Source: Candidatus Melainabacteria bacterium
GTDB taxonomy: Bacteria > Cyanobacteriota > Vampirovibrionia > Obscuribacterales > Obscuribacteraceae
Length of the DNA: 39,359 bases
Assembly: GCA_020853845.1 (NCBI GenBank)
Contig: JADYYD010000351.1
Coordinates: 1-39,359 of the forward strand
Reading direction: 5' to 3'
Shown here: positions 7,347 to 15,039 of the stretch, piece after piece
Numbering within the stretch: the first letter of the stretch is position 1
Layout: each line of letters opens with the position of its first letter
The notes under the pieces: model-generated
Databases searched by the model: none
What the model was told of the DNA's origin: nothing
What the model saw: only the letters and a program-made list of their open reading frames with translations
Program-made: the position numbers and the translations under genes

Positions 7347-8858
7347 GTGAAGATGGAACCTGTAGCGCCAGATTCGAAAATACCGGTGGCAAGAAAGTCC
7401 AGGACTGCAGCGGTTGGGTCCTGGCAAGAATCTACTGAGCCTGATTCTTGCGAAATTGAATACACGCACCAGACGGAAGTGGGAATTTTTTCCGTCATCA
7501 TGAACACGCTTGAATCGCTTACCGATACCAGCGCTTTCGATGTTCGTTTTGCGCTCATATTCGGATTCGCTTTCCTCGGATGTTTTATTCTTCACCCGGT
7601 GCAAACTGTTTTCGTTTCCACCGGTTTATTCGCTCTATTGGGTCTGACCCTTCTTGCATCGGGTCTGTTCAACAACTATCCAATCATTACTAATTCCAAA
7701 GGAATTACCTGGTCGCCCCTGCATGCACTCAGCTTGCGCTTTCGTTTTACACGACCCTGGTCCGACATTCGCTCGGTAGAGTTTACTCGCAATCGGCTTG
7801 TTTCCAATACTCCCGATTGTGTCTGCATTGTTTATAAAGACGGCTGTGATGTGCAATTGCGATTGGCAGGGTTTACTAAAAAGAATCTGGAAATGCTTTT
7901 GCTGATGATCAGAAACAAAAGTCCGCAAGCTAAGTGGCTGCCCAGCATGGACAACGTCAAGTTTCTTCCGTCGATGCAGATTTCCGGAAGCGGCAACTTG
8001 TCCTTTACAGGTCTGTGGCTGGATGAAATTGGAACTCGTCTGGGGAGCACTGCTTTTGTGCCGCTCGACCCGGGCACCTTGATGCAGGATGGTCGCATAC
8101 GAGTTTTGGGACAAATAGCGCTAGGTGGTCTTTCGGCAATTTATCTTGCGCAGACTGAAGATAAAAAGACTTGTGTTCTCAAAGAATCGGTGGTGCCATT
8201 TTCTTGCGAAGACGATGCTCGCAATGCCGCGCTTGATCTATTCAAGCGTGAGGCCCAGTTGTTGGCAGGGATCAATCACCCGCGCATTGCCAAAATTTAT
8301 GACTTTTTTGTTGAGGACGCTCACCATTACCTGTTGATGGAGTATTTGGAAGGCAGCAACCTGCGTCAGTATGTGAAGGAGCATGGTCCGCAAAAAGAGG
8401 CTATCGTGATTTTGTGGGCGAAGCAGATTGCCGACATTTTGACCTACCTGCATTCAAAGGAACCGCCCATTATTCACCGTGACCTGACGCCTGATAACTT
8501 GATTGTCGAGGACGACGGCGCGATCAGTTTGATTGACTTCGGTGCCGCCAACCAGTTTTTAAGCACCGCCACCGGTACCATCATCGGCAAGACGTCCTAC
8601 ATGTCTCTGGAGCAATTCCGAGGCAAATCGAGTCCCTCTTGCGACATTTTTTCGCTTGGGTGCACTTTGCAGTTTCTCCTTCTTGGCGTCGATCCTGAGC
8701 CGTTTTCCTATTCCACGACAGCTACCGGCAAGTCCGAGTGGAAGAATGTGCAAGAGTTGATTCGCGAGTGCAAAAATCAGGATCCCCGGTTGAGACCTAC
8801 GGCGCAAATGATTGCCGATCGGTTGCAAGTCATTTTGCAAGAGCGTTTGGCGAGGTAG
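7347..8858 (+). CDS. Membrane-anchored Ser/Thr protein kinase (first of a tandem pair)
   Basis: A 503-residue protein with two closely spaced membrane segments (about 66-82 and 88-108), a cytosolic linker domain (115-235) of PH-like character, and a C-terminal kinase domain (252-500). Visible kinase elements are a glycine loop LGQIALGGLSAIYLA, Lys279 (CVLKES), catalytic HRD at 377-379 in HRDLTPDN and metal-binding DFG at 397-399. Two departures from consensus stand out: HRDLTPDN has Thr where active kinases normally have Lys, and the APE motif reads SLE. The start could be GTG 7347, ATG 7353 or ATG 7500; the membrane and kinase parts are unaffected. A 13-bp tandem duplication (TTAGCTGGTGA-type) lies just before the start. 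The second kinase begins 4 nt after this gene ends. Confidence 0.83.
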   Translation: MKMEPVAPDSKIPVARKSRTAAVGSWQESTEPDSCEIEYTHQTEVGIFSVIMNTLESLTDTSAFDVRFALIFGFAFLGCFILHPVQTVFVSTGLFALLGLTLLASGLFNNYPIITNSKGITWSPLHALSLRFRFTRPWSDIRSVEFTRNRLVSNTPDCVCIVYKDGCDVQLRLAGFTKKNLEMLLLMIRNKSPQAKWLPSMDNVKFLPSMQISGSGNLSFTGLWLDEIGTRLGSTAFVPLDPGTLMQDGRIRVLGQIALGGLSAIYLAQTEDKKTCVLKESVVPFSCEDDARNAALDLFKREAQLLAGINHPRIAKIYDFFVEDAHHYLLMEYLEGSNLRQYVKEHGPQKEAIVILWAKQIADILTYLHSKEPPIIHRDLTPDNLIVEDDGAISLIDFGAANQFLSTATGTIIGKTSYMSLEQFRGKSSPSCDIFSLGCTLQFLLLGVDPEPFSYSTTATGKSEWKNVQELIRECKNQDPRLRPTAQMIADRLQVILQERLAR

Positions 8859-8862
8859 CAGT

Positions 8863-10347
8863 TTGGCTGAGCGAACTAAGAATGACAAAGGAACAGGACT
8901 TCGCTGCATTGTGGTGGAGACTGTTTCCAACCGACCGCCGAAAGATTACACAAAAGTCTATCTCAATATCAGCATTGGATTTGCCATTGCGTTTGCAATC
9001 GTTTTCAGCAAGCATGTGCCGGCGCTGGTGGGCCTGTGGAATATTCTGGGACCCTTTTTGACGAGCAGTTGGTGGTTGATTGCTTTATCTGCCGGTATCT
9101 TTTACGCCGGTCTGGTTATCGATGAGCGCAATAGAAGCACGCGCGGTTTGCTGCGCGTTATAAAGGTCGACGAGAAAGGCATAGTCATGGGGCGCCCGGG
9201 TATGAGTCCTCGTGACCCTGCCTTTTTCATTCCATGGAAAATGCTTACCGCCGTCGAGAGCGGTGTTGATGAGAGCGGGGAGCAGCCCTATGAGTATGTG
9301 ATGTTGCGGATGGGCGCCTATCTGGCTTACAAACTGCGGCGCGACATAGGTTTTAATTGGATAGACGAACAGACTGTCGTTACAAAAGCGCGACAAAATG
9401 CTCCCAATGCAAAGTTTGCGATCGAACGCCGCCTCAGCGATCCGGTACGTCAGGATACGCGCTACACGAATCTCTGGCTGCAGTATCTGGCGCCATCCGG
9501 AACCCGCGAGCGGCGCGGGCATTTGCAGCCCGGCGACATCATCAATCGTGGCAGATTCGAAATCATACGCGTGCTCGGCGCGGGCGGGCAGGGCATTGCA
9601 TATCTGGCAAAAACGCTGGATGGTCCTGATGTCGGTGATACCACCAGTGATGGTCTCAATGCAGGAGACGAAGTCGCCATTAAAGAATACATTCTTCCCG
9701 TGCACGCCAACGATGGTCTATCCGTGCGCATGAAAGACTCGCTGGATAACGAAGCGAAGATTCTCTCGGCTATCAGCCATCCAAACATCGTCGCGCTGCA
9801 CGATTGCTTCGTAGAAGATCACCGCGGTTATATGGTGTTGGAATATATCGATGGAGAATCTCTTCGCGCGCACATCAAATCCGCCGGTCCGGCAAAAGAA
9901 CTGCTGGTAGCCTGGTGGGCGGCGGAGATATGTTCGATCCTCAAATATCTGAAAGCGCTTTCGCCTCCCATTGTTCACCGCGATTTAACGCCGGACAACA
10001 TTATATGGAAAGGCGATCGGCACATAAAGCTTTTTGATTTCACTGTTGCGCATCAGTTCGAGGCAATGCGTCTGGCAACGGTCGTGGGCAAACAATCTTA
10101 TATGGCGCCCGAGCAGGTGAAGGGCTATCCGTGCCCGCAGAGCGACATATATTCTTTGGGCGCGACGATGCATTTTCTTTTGACCGGGCAAGATCCTGAA
10201 CCTCTTTCAGTGTCCAGCCCGCGCTCACTGCGACCGGAAGTGAGCGAAGAAATTGACCTCATTGTTCGCAGATGCACGGCTTTTGATCTAAAGAAGCGCT
10301 ATGCCGACCCTTCGGAAATCGAAGAGGATCTCGCTCAGCTCAAATAG
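8863..10347 (+). CDS. Membrane-anchored Ser/Thr protein kinase-like protein (second of pair) with DFT in place of DFG
   Basis: A paralogue of the preceding gene, 494 residues from TTG 8863, preceded by GAGG that overlaps the end of the first kinase gene. This spacing implies translational coupling. Two membrane segments (about 34-50 and 62-85) precede a linker domain, then a kinase domain (232-490). It has LGAGGQGIAYLAK, Lys274 (VAIKEY), HRDLTPDN with HRD at 372-374, and MAPEQ. The activation segment begins FDFTVAHQ, so the conserved DFG Gly is Thr (392-394). As in the first kinase, HRDL is followed by Thr instead of Lys. It may be catalytically altered, or act as a partner of the first kinase. 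Confidence 0.83.
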   Translation: MAERTKNDKGTGLRCIVVETVSNRPPKDYTKVYLNISIGFAIAFAIVFSKHVPALVGLWNILGPFLTSSWWLIALSAGIFYAGLVIDERNRSTRGLLRVIKVDEKGIVMGRPGMSPRDPAFFIPWKMLTAVESGVDESGEQPYEYVMLRMGAYLAYKLRRDIGFNWIDEQTVVTKARQNAPNAKFAIERRLSDPVRQDTRYTNLWLQYLAPSGTRERRGHLQPGDIINRGRFEIIRVLGAGGQGIAYLAKTLDGPDVGDTTSDGLNAGDEVAIKEYILPVHANDGLSVRMKDSLDNEAKILSAISHPNIVALHDCFVEDHRGYMVLEYIDGESLRAHIKSAGPAKELLVAWWAAEICSILKYLKALSPPIVHRDLTPDNIIWKGDRHIKLFDFTVAHQFEAMRLATVVGKQSYMAPEQVKGYPCPQSDIYSLGATMHFLLTGQDPEPLSVSSPRSLRPEVSEEIDLIVRRCTAFDLKKRYADPSEIEEDLAQLK

Positions 10348-10532
10348 TTTACGGCGCAAGAAAATCAGGGCTTTTCTCCTCTGCCACAGTAGTGCCACGA
10401 TGGCTCGCGTATGCTTTTGATGCTGAATGCCACGTCCAGTCAAGGCGCGTTGTAATCACCCTCTCTATGGGCGCCACTGGACCTTACTAGTTACATCTTT
10501 CGCACTGATGCAGTTTCTACGGGGTATTTCCG

Positions 10533-11240
10533 ATGACTGAACGCGGACGCTTTGAGTCAGTACAAGATTCATCAAACTACAGCGCAACATCCGAAGCTGC
10601 AGTTCAGGCTTGGGATAAAACCCAGTTTCGCGGGCAAGTTTGCAGTCGCGGCGATACTGACGTGATGTGCGTGGATTTCGATAATGGCGACATCTACAAT
10701 CGCAATGCAGGCAACGCCAATCTGCGCTACAGCAGTCAGAGTTTGCAGACTGCGGAAAACAGCATAGAGAGCGTGTTAAAACGTCTGGAGAGCGGTAACT
10801 TCAGAGGCACCAGCGCCTTGATTCGCCAGCTCGACACCAGCGCAGACACGCTCGAGCGTGGTGCCGACAAACTTACTGACGGCATAAGAAATCTCGCGGC
10901 AAACAGCGATGTCGAAGATTTGATTGATCTTGCCGATGCCCGCAAAGACACGATTACTGCCGGCTATTATGTCGAGAACGCCGTAAAGATGCTCGAAAGA
11001 GGCAGCACCAGGCAAGCAGCAAGATATTTGCGCGAGAGTCTCGACGAAATCGATGAAGCGCAATCCGGTATCAAGAACGGCTCCGGCATCGATCTTCGCC
11101 AGGTGGGCAGAGCCGGCGATCAAGTTGCAAGACTTATTGATCCTATCAGCGGATTGCCTTTGCCGAATGAGTTGAATCGTCCGGGCAAATTCCTCGAGCG
11201 CATAATTAATAGAAACCCTTACGGCGGACTCATCCCTTAG
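10533..11240 (+). CDS. Helical protein of unknown function
   Basis: A 235-residue hydrophilic protein that I do not recognise. After an N-terminal segment with CSRGDTDVMCVDFDNGDIYN, residues 65-190 are predicted as long amphipathic helices (SIESVLKRLESGNF, GADKLTDGIRNLA, YYVENAVKMLERG, AARYLRESLDEIDEAQSG) of helical-repeat character. The end is Pro/Gly/Asn-rich. There is no signal peptide, membrane segment or catalytic motif. It lies 185 bp after the tandem kinases, so it may have its own promoter, and is followed by a strong bidirectional hairpin. A role as a secreted, surface or scaffold protein cannot be told apart from sequence alone. Confidence 0.65.
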   Translation: MTERGRFESVQDSSNYSATSEAAVQAWDKTQFRGQVCSRGDTDVMCVDFDNGDIYNRNAGNANLRYSSQSLQTAENSIESVLKRLESGNFRGTSALIRQLDTSADTLERGADKLTDGIRNLAANSDVEDLIDLADARKDTITAGYYVENAVKMLERGSTRQAARYLRESLDEIDEAQSGIKNGSGIDLRQVGRAGDQVARLIDPISGLPLPNELNRPGKFLERIINRNPYGGLIP

Positions 11241-11265
11241 AGTCAAGCACACTTACAGACAGTCA

Positions 11266-11297
11266 AATGGCGGAACTCGACCACTAGTTCCGCCATT
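11266..11297. terminator. Bidirectional terminator hairpin
   Basis: A perfect 12-bp stem AATGGCGGAACT (11266-11277) / AGTTCCGCCATT (11286-11297) with an 8-nt loop, extended by outer pairs with one bulge. It lies between the convergent genes ending at 11240 (plus) and 11371 (minus). T-runs are short on both sides. Confidence 0.7.
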
Positions 11298-11370
11298 GAC
11301 TGGAAAGAAATTTTGCTTCGGCCGGCAGCTCTCAGTTTTCGAACCGGTTGTCGCTGCCAACGATGCTATA

Positions 11371-14289
11371 TTATTCGCCCAATGTTGCCGGAAGGTTGCC
11401 AACCCGGCGGTTTGGAAAAAAGACTGAAAAGGCTGCGCCCAGCCCTGGTTTGGACGATACTTCAATCGAGCCGCCATGAGCTTCAACGAGCATTTTGCAA
11501 ATATGCAAGCCCAGCCCGGCGCTCGGAATTGGAGCGGTGGAAGAACTGCTGGGAGCAGACTGGCGAACCGAAGCTCTCTCGAACTTCTGGAATATTTTTG
11601 CCTGATCTTCTTGCGAAATGCCCAATCCTTCGTCTTTGACACATAGTTTGACGCCGCCCTCGACGCGTTCGGCCGTCATTGTCACCTGTGTCTGGTTAGG
11701 TGAAAATTTGATGGCATTGCTGACCAGATTGACGAGTATTTGCAGCACGCGCTCTCTGTCTGCGTGCATTACAAGCTCGGTCGACTCAGGAACCAGTTTG
11801 ATTGATTTGATATCCGCGAGCAATTTCAACGAGTTGATGGTTGCTGCGAAAACATCATTTACCTTGAAGTCGGCAGGGTTGAGTTGAAGAACACTCTTAT
11901 CAATCATCTCGATATTGGTGAGATCGTCGACCAGCACACCCAATCGGCTCATCTCCAAAACCACATTTTGAATATTTGTCACCGACTTCTCCGGCATCAT
12001 CGCGCCTTCGGTCTCAAGCACTTTTGCGATGCCCGCGCTCGTTTCCAGTATGGGCTGCTTCAATTCTTCGCTAAGCAATGACAACAACTCCAGCCGCTGG
12101 TTTTCTAACTGCCGCAATTCTTGCGCAGCATCGAAGATGTATCTGTCCAGCACCGCCAACTCATCTGTCCCCTTTTCCGGCTGATTGAGCGGTTCTGTGC
12201 TGTTCAATCGTTTGGCATTGTTTATGGCGTTGAACAAATGGCGAGTCAGTATTTTGCTCAACAACTGGTGGGCAATGGTTGTGCTGACCGCAAGAAGAAT
12301 GATGCTGCTGAGAAGAATCAAAATTGCTTTCTTTCTGTCGCGCAGTCCTGAGGTTCTATCCTCCAGAAGAAGCTTCTCTCTCTGCCGTACAAGGCGCGTT
12401 CTGTATGAATAGAGGTCGGTCGGCAGACCGTCATCGTAGGACGGCAATGCGTTGAAATTGTTTTTGATGTCTGCGGTGGTGGAAGTGAGAAATTTTTGCT
12501 CGACCCTGATTATGTCGCGCAATTGCTCTTCCAACCTCTTTGCCATCTCGCGCTCCTGCTGGTCGGAGCTTTCCTGAAATATGGTTTGAAGTCGGGAAAG
12601 GTTATCGCGCGCCATTTGGTTGTAAGCTTGTTTTTTCTCCGCGAACTCGGCGGTTTTTGTCAGGTTGAACATGATTGTGCAAATGCCTGAGTACATGTGC
12701 GATGCATGAATGGCGTTCAAACAGCGAAGAATTTGATATGAGCGAAACTCTCTTTGAATTTCGCCCTGCGATTGGTCGATCATCTGGCTGAGCATCCAGA
12801 GCATGCTGCAGGAGATGATTGCCGGAACAATCACCAGAGCCAGACCTGCTTCTGCTATGCGCGAACGGCGGACTGGAAATGGAGTGATTTCCGGCTCTGT
12901 CGCTGTTATTGCAGACGTATCTGTGCCCATGTCCGGCGGCGACTTGGGAAACACCAGAGTCATTTGCTCCGTGTCGGCACTGATTGTGATACCACAAGAT
13001 TGCGCAAGTTTGCCGGCTAGAGAATTTTTTACATTTTGATGATAGTCTCTGCCTGCCTCCAGTGCCGGAGAAATCGTCGCCACTACGTGATTCTGGCTGT
13101 CCGGTGAAAATGTGATGGAGCTTTTATTGCCCAGGCACAGGCTCATGATTGTTCTGCCTGCCGCCTCAAGGTCGCCGTAGAATTCCAGGTCGAGATCGTC
13201 ATTGGCGAAATCTATGGCTATGCCGTCCATCTGAGGTTTCTTCTGCAGCAGCTCCACTAGTTCCGCCAATCCGAATTGTTCGAATTTCAAGTTGAACTTT
13301 TTGGCTTTTGCCATTTCCAAGTCGAGAACATCGTTGACCAGGAGAGCCAGCGATCTGCATCTCGTCACTGGTTTTACAAGCGCTTCTCTGGCGGTGTCGC
13401 TGATTTTTCCGTAGGCATTGTCGCGAGCGAGTGTAAGGATTCCCGTAATTGAAGTGAGTGGTGCACGCAGATCGTGACTTACAGCCTGGATCAGATCTTC
13501 CTTGAAATTACGCAGGCTGAAAAGTTTTTCCGCCGAAGTAAAGATCGCTTGATCGAGCTCAGCAAGCTCGTCTTCGCCTGTCAGTCTGGAGTTGGGTCGG
13601 TGCCCGGCTTTTACCTGGTTTACATGCGTGTAAATTTTGGAGAGTCTGAGGATGATCGAGCGCGACCCCCAGAAAGCTATCAACCCCGTCAGCAGAACGC
13701 AGGCAGCGAAGAAGAACGAAATCAAACTCCTCATTTTTGCTGCATTGCCGGAAAAAGACTCAGGCGTTACCGGTTCGGATCTGATGGCGACGAAACTGTC
13801 ACCCATAGGATTGAGCCACTTATTGACCTGATAATTGATCTGAGCATTTAGAATCGGGTCCAGCTCGCCGCCGAAGAAATCGGCGGCGTCACGGTTCATC
13901 AACAGATAAACACCATGATTACATTCATCGATGCGGCGCAAAAGTAATTCCGTGTCTCTTTGATATTCGCTGTGATTGCGTGTGAGGTCGGCTAGCTCTT
14001 GTTTCTTCTTCACTACTTGCTGTGAAGCCCAGAGATAACGATTGGACAGAACCGGTGTTTTCACCATGCTGTAGAAAAACGCCGTGTAAGCGCTCTCGAT
14101 GTGCGCCCGCTGCAGGTCGTCGAGAACCGCAAGAATACGCCTTCTGTAGACAAGATCGGCGAGATTGTTGTTGACTTTGCTCAGTTCCGAATAGAGCAGT
14201 GCGCTGATGCCAATTTGAAAAACCAGCGGAGCAATGACGAGAAGCAAAAGTTGCTGACGAATTTTCAATTTCGGCAGCTTCAGGTCCAC
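11371..14289 (-). CDS. Tandem double histidine kinase with complementary defective halves
   Basis: About 972 residues from GTG 14289, which begins 4 nt after the response regulator stop. An ATG at 14364 would overlap that gene by 71 nt and is less likely. The protein is an internal duplication. Each half has a membrane segment, a periplasmic helical sensor, a second membrane segment (first half about 13-35 and 187-208; second half about 478-499 and 654-672), a HAMP-like linker (DELAELDQAIF; DELAVLDRYIF), a HisKA-like helix pair and an ATPase region. The first half has an intact phosphoacceptor in SHDLRAPL (His272), but its ATPase lacks both N-box Asn and the DxGxG box. The second half has SEELKQPI with Glu741 for His, but a complete ATPase (NLVSNAIKF, DEGLGI, GLGLHICKMLVEAHGG). 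It probably signals to the adjacent regulator. Confidence 0.9.
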   Translation of the reverse strand: MDLKLPKLKIRQQLLLLVIAPLVFQIGISALLYSELSKVNNNLADLVYRRRILAVLDDLQRAHIESAYTAFFYSMVKTPVLSNRYLWASQQVVKKKQELADLTRNHSEYQRDTELLLRRIDECNHGVYLLMNRDAADFFGGELDPILNAQINYQVNKWLNPMGDSFVAIRSEPVTPESFSGNAAKMRSLISFFFAACVLLTGLIAFWGSRSIILRLSKIYTHVNQVKAGHRPNSRLTGEDELAELDQAIFTSAEKLFSLRNFKEDLIQAVSHDLRAPLTSITGILTLARDNAYGKISDTAREALVKPVTRCRSLALLVNDVLDLEMAKAKKFNLKFEQFGLAELVELLQKKPQMDGIAIDFANDDLDLEFYGDLEAAGRTIMSLCLGNKSSITFSPDSQNHVVATISPALEAGRDYHQNVKNSLAGKLAQSCGITISADTEQMTLVFPKSPPDMGTDTSAITATEPEITPFPVRRSRIAEAGLALVIVPAIISCSMLWMLSQMIDQSQGEIQREFRSYQILRCLNAIHASHMYSGICTIMFNLTKTAEFAEKKQAYNQMARDNLSRLQTIFQESSDQQEREMAKRLEEQLRDIIRVEQKFLTSTTADIKNNFNALPSYDDGLPTDLYSYRTRLVRQREKLLLEDRTSGLRDRKKAILILLSSIILLAVSTTIAHQLLSKILTRHLFNAINNAKRLNSTEPLNQPEKGTDELAVLDRYIFDAAQELRQLENQRLELLSLLSEELKQPILETSAGIAKVLETEGAMMPEKSVTNIQNVVLEMSRLGVLVDDLTNIEMIDKSVLQLNPADFKVNDVFAATINSLKLLADIKSIKLVPESTELVMHADRERVLQILVNLVSNAIKFSPNQTQVTMTAERVEGGVKLCVKDEGLGISQEDQAKIFQKFERASVRQSAPSSSSTAPIPSAGLGLHICKMLVEAHGGSIEVSSKPGLGAAFSVFFPNRRVGNLPATLGE

Positions 14290-14293
14290 GCTT

Positions 14294-14971
14294 CTAGCTC
14301 TTGGAGTTGATTCGATAGCCAAGTCCTTTCGATGTTTCGATGAAAGAGGGTTGACCATCGACATCTATCTTGCGGCGCATTTTTGTAATGCAACTGCGCA
14401 GCGCCACTTCAGTTGCCTCCGAGTCGGTGTCCCAGACCCGCGCCATTAGTGCCTCCGCCGTGAAATATGTATCGGGGTGACGCATCAGAAATTCGAGCAA
14501 TGCAAGCTCTCTCGGCTGCAAACGCACCACCGCCTCGCCGCGTTTTACCACACCGGAATTTGTGTCGAGTTGCATACCTGCAATGGCGAGCACGTCTTTG
14601 TTCATCTGTTGCGGGCGCCGCAACAGCGCCTTGACGCGCACGGTCAATTCTCGTACATCGAAAGGTTTGGTCAGATAATCGTCGGCACCGACAGCAAATC
14701 CCTTTTCCTTGTCATCCATTGAAGCGCGTGCGGTAAGAAACAAAACCGGCGCTTGCTCGCCTTGATTGCGAAAGTGGCTGCAAATCTCGATACCTGTGGC
14801 ATGCGGCAATTCCCAGTCCAGCACCAGAAGTTCGTAGCCGCCTGCGTCTATGAAGGCGATACCGCTGCGCCCATCAGGACAGTCATCTACGACGTGGCGC
14901 TCTGCTTCCAGCGCGTCCTTGACCATCTGGCGCAGCATCGGATCATCTTCGACTATAAGTATCTTTGCCAT
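14294..14971 (-). CDS. OmpR/PhoB-family response regulator
   Basis: 225 residues. The receiver domain (1-120) has the acidic pair in VEDDPM, the phosphoacceptor Asp54 in LLVLDWELP, the Thr of LTARA and the Lys of YLTKPFD. The C-terminal winged helix (about 125-222) contains LQPRELALLEFLMRHPDTYF followed by TAEAL and ends TSKGLGYRINSKS, which includes the recognition helix and wing. It is the probable partner of the double histidine kinase directly downstream (4-nt gap), and it begins 68 nt after the stop of the LRR kinase gene. Start ATG 14971 (MAKILIVEDD). Targets are unknown. Confidence 0.92.
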   Translation of the reverse strand: MAKILIVEDDPMLRQMVKDALEAERHVVDDCPDGRSGIAFIDAGGYELLVLDWELPHATGIEICSHFRNQGEQAPVLFLTARASMDDKEKGFAVGADDYLTKPFDVRELTVRVKALLRRPQQMNKDVLAIAGMQLDTNSGVVKRGEAVVRLQPRELALLEFLMRHPDTYFTAEALMARVWDTDSEATEVALRSCITKMRRKIDVDGQPSFIETSKGLGYRINSKS

Positions 14972-15039
14972 AGAATTTGCTCTCAGGATATGTTTAGCAC
15001 AAATGAGCTTTCAAGTAGAGCATTTCAGAATCAGTAGTT

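Noticed and set aside
14290-14364. An upstream ATG at 14364 for the double histidine kinase
   Set aside because: It would overlap the response regulator by 71 nt; GTG 14289 just after the regulator stop is more natural.
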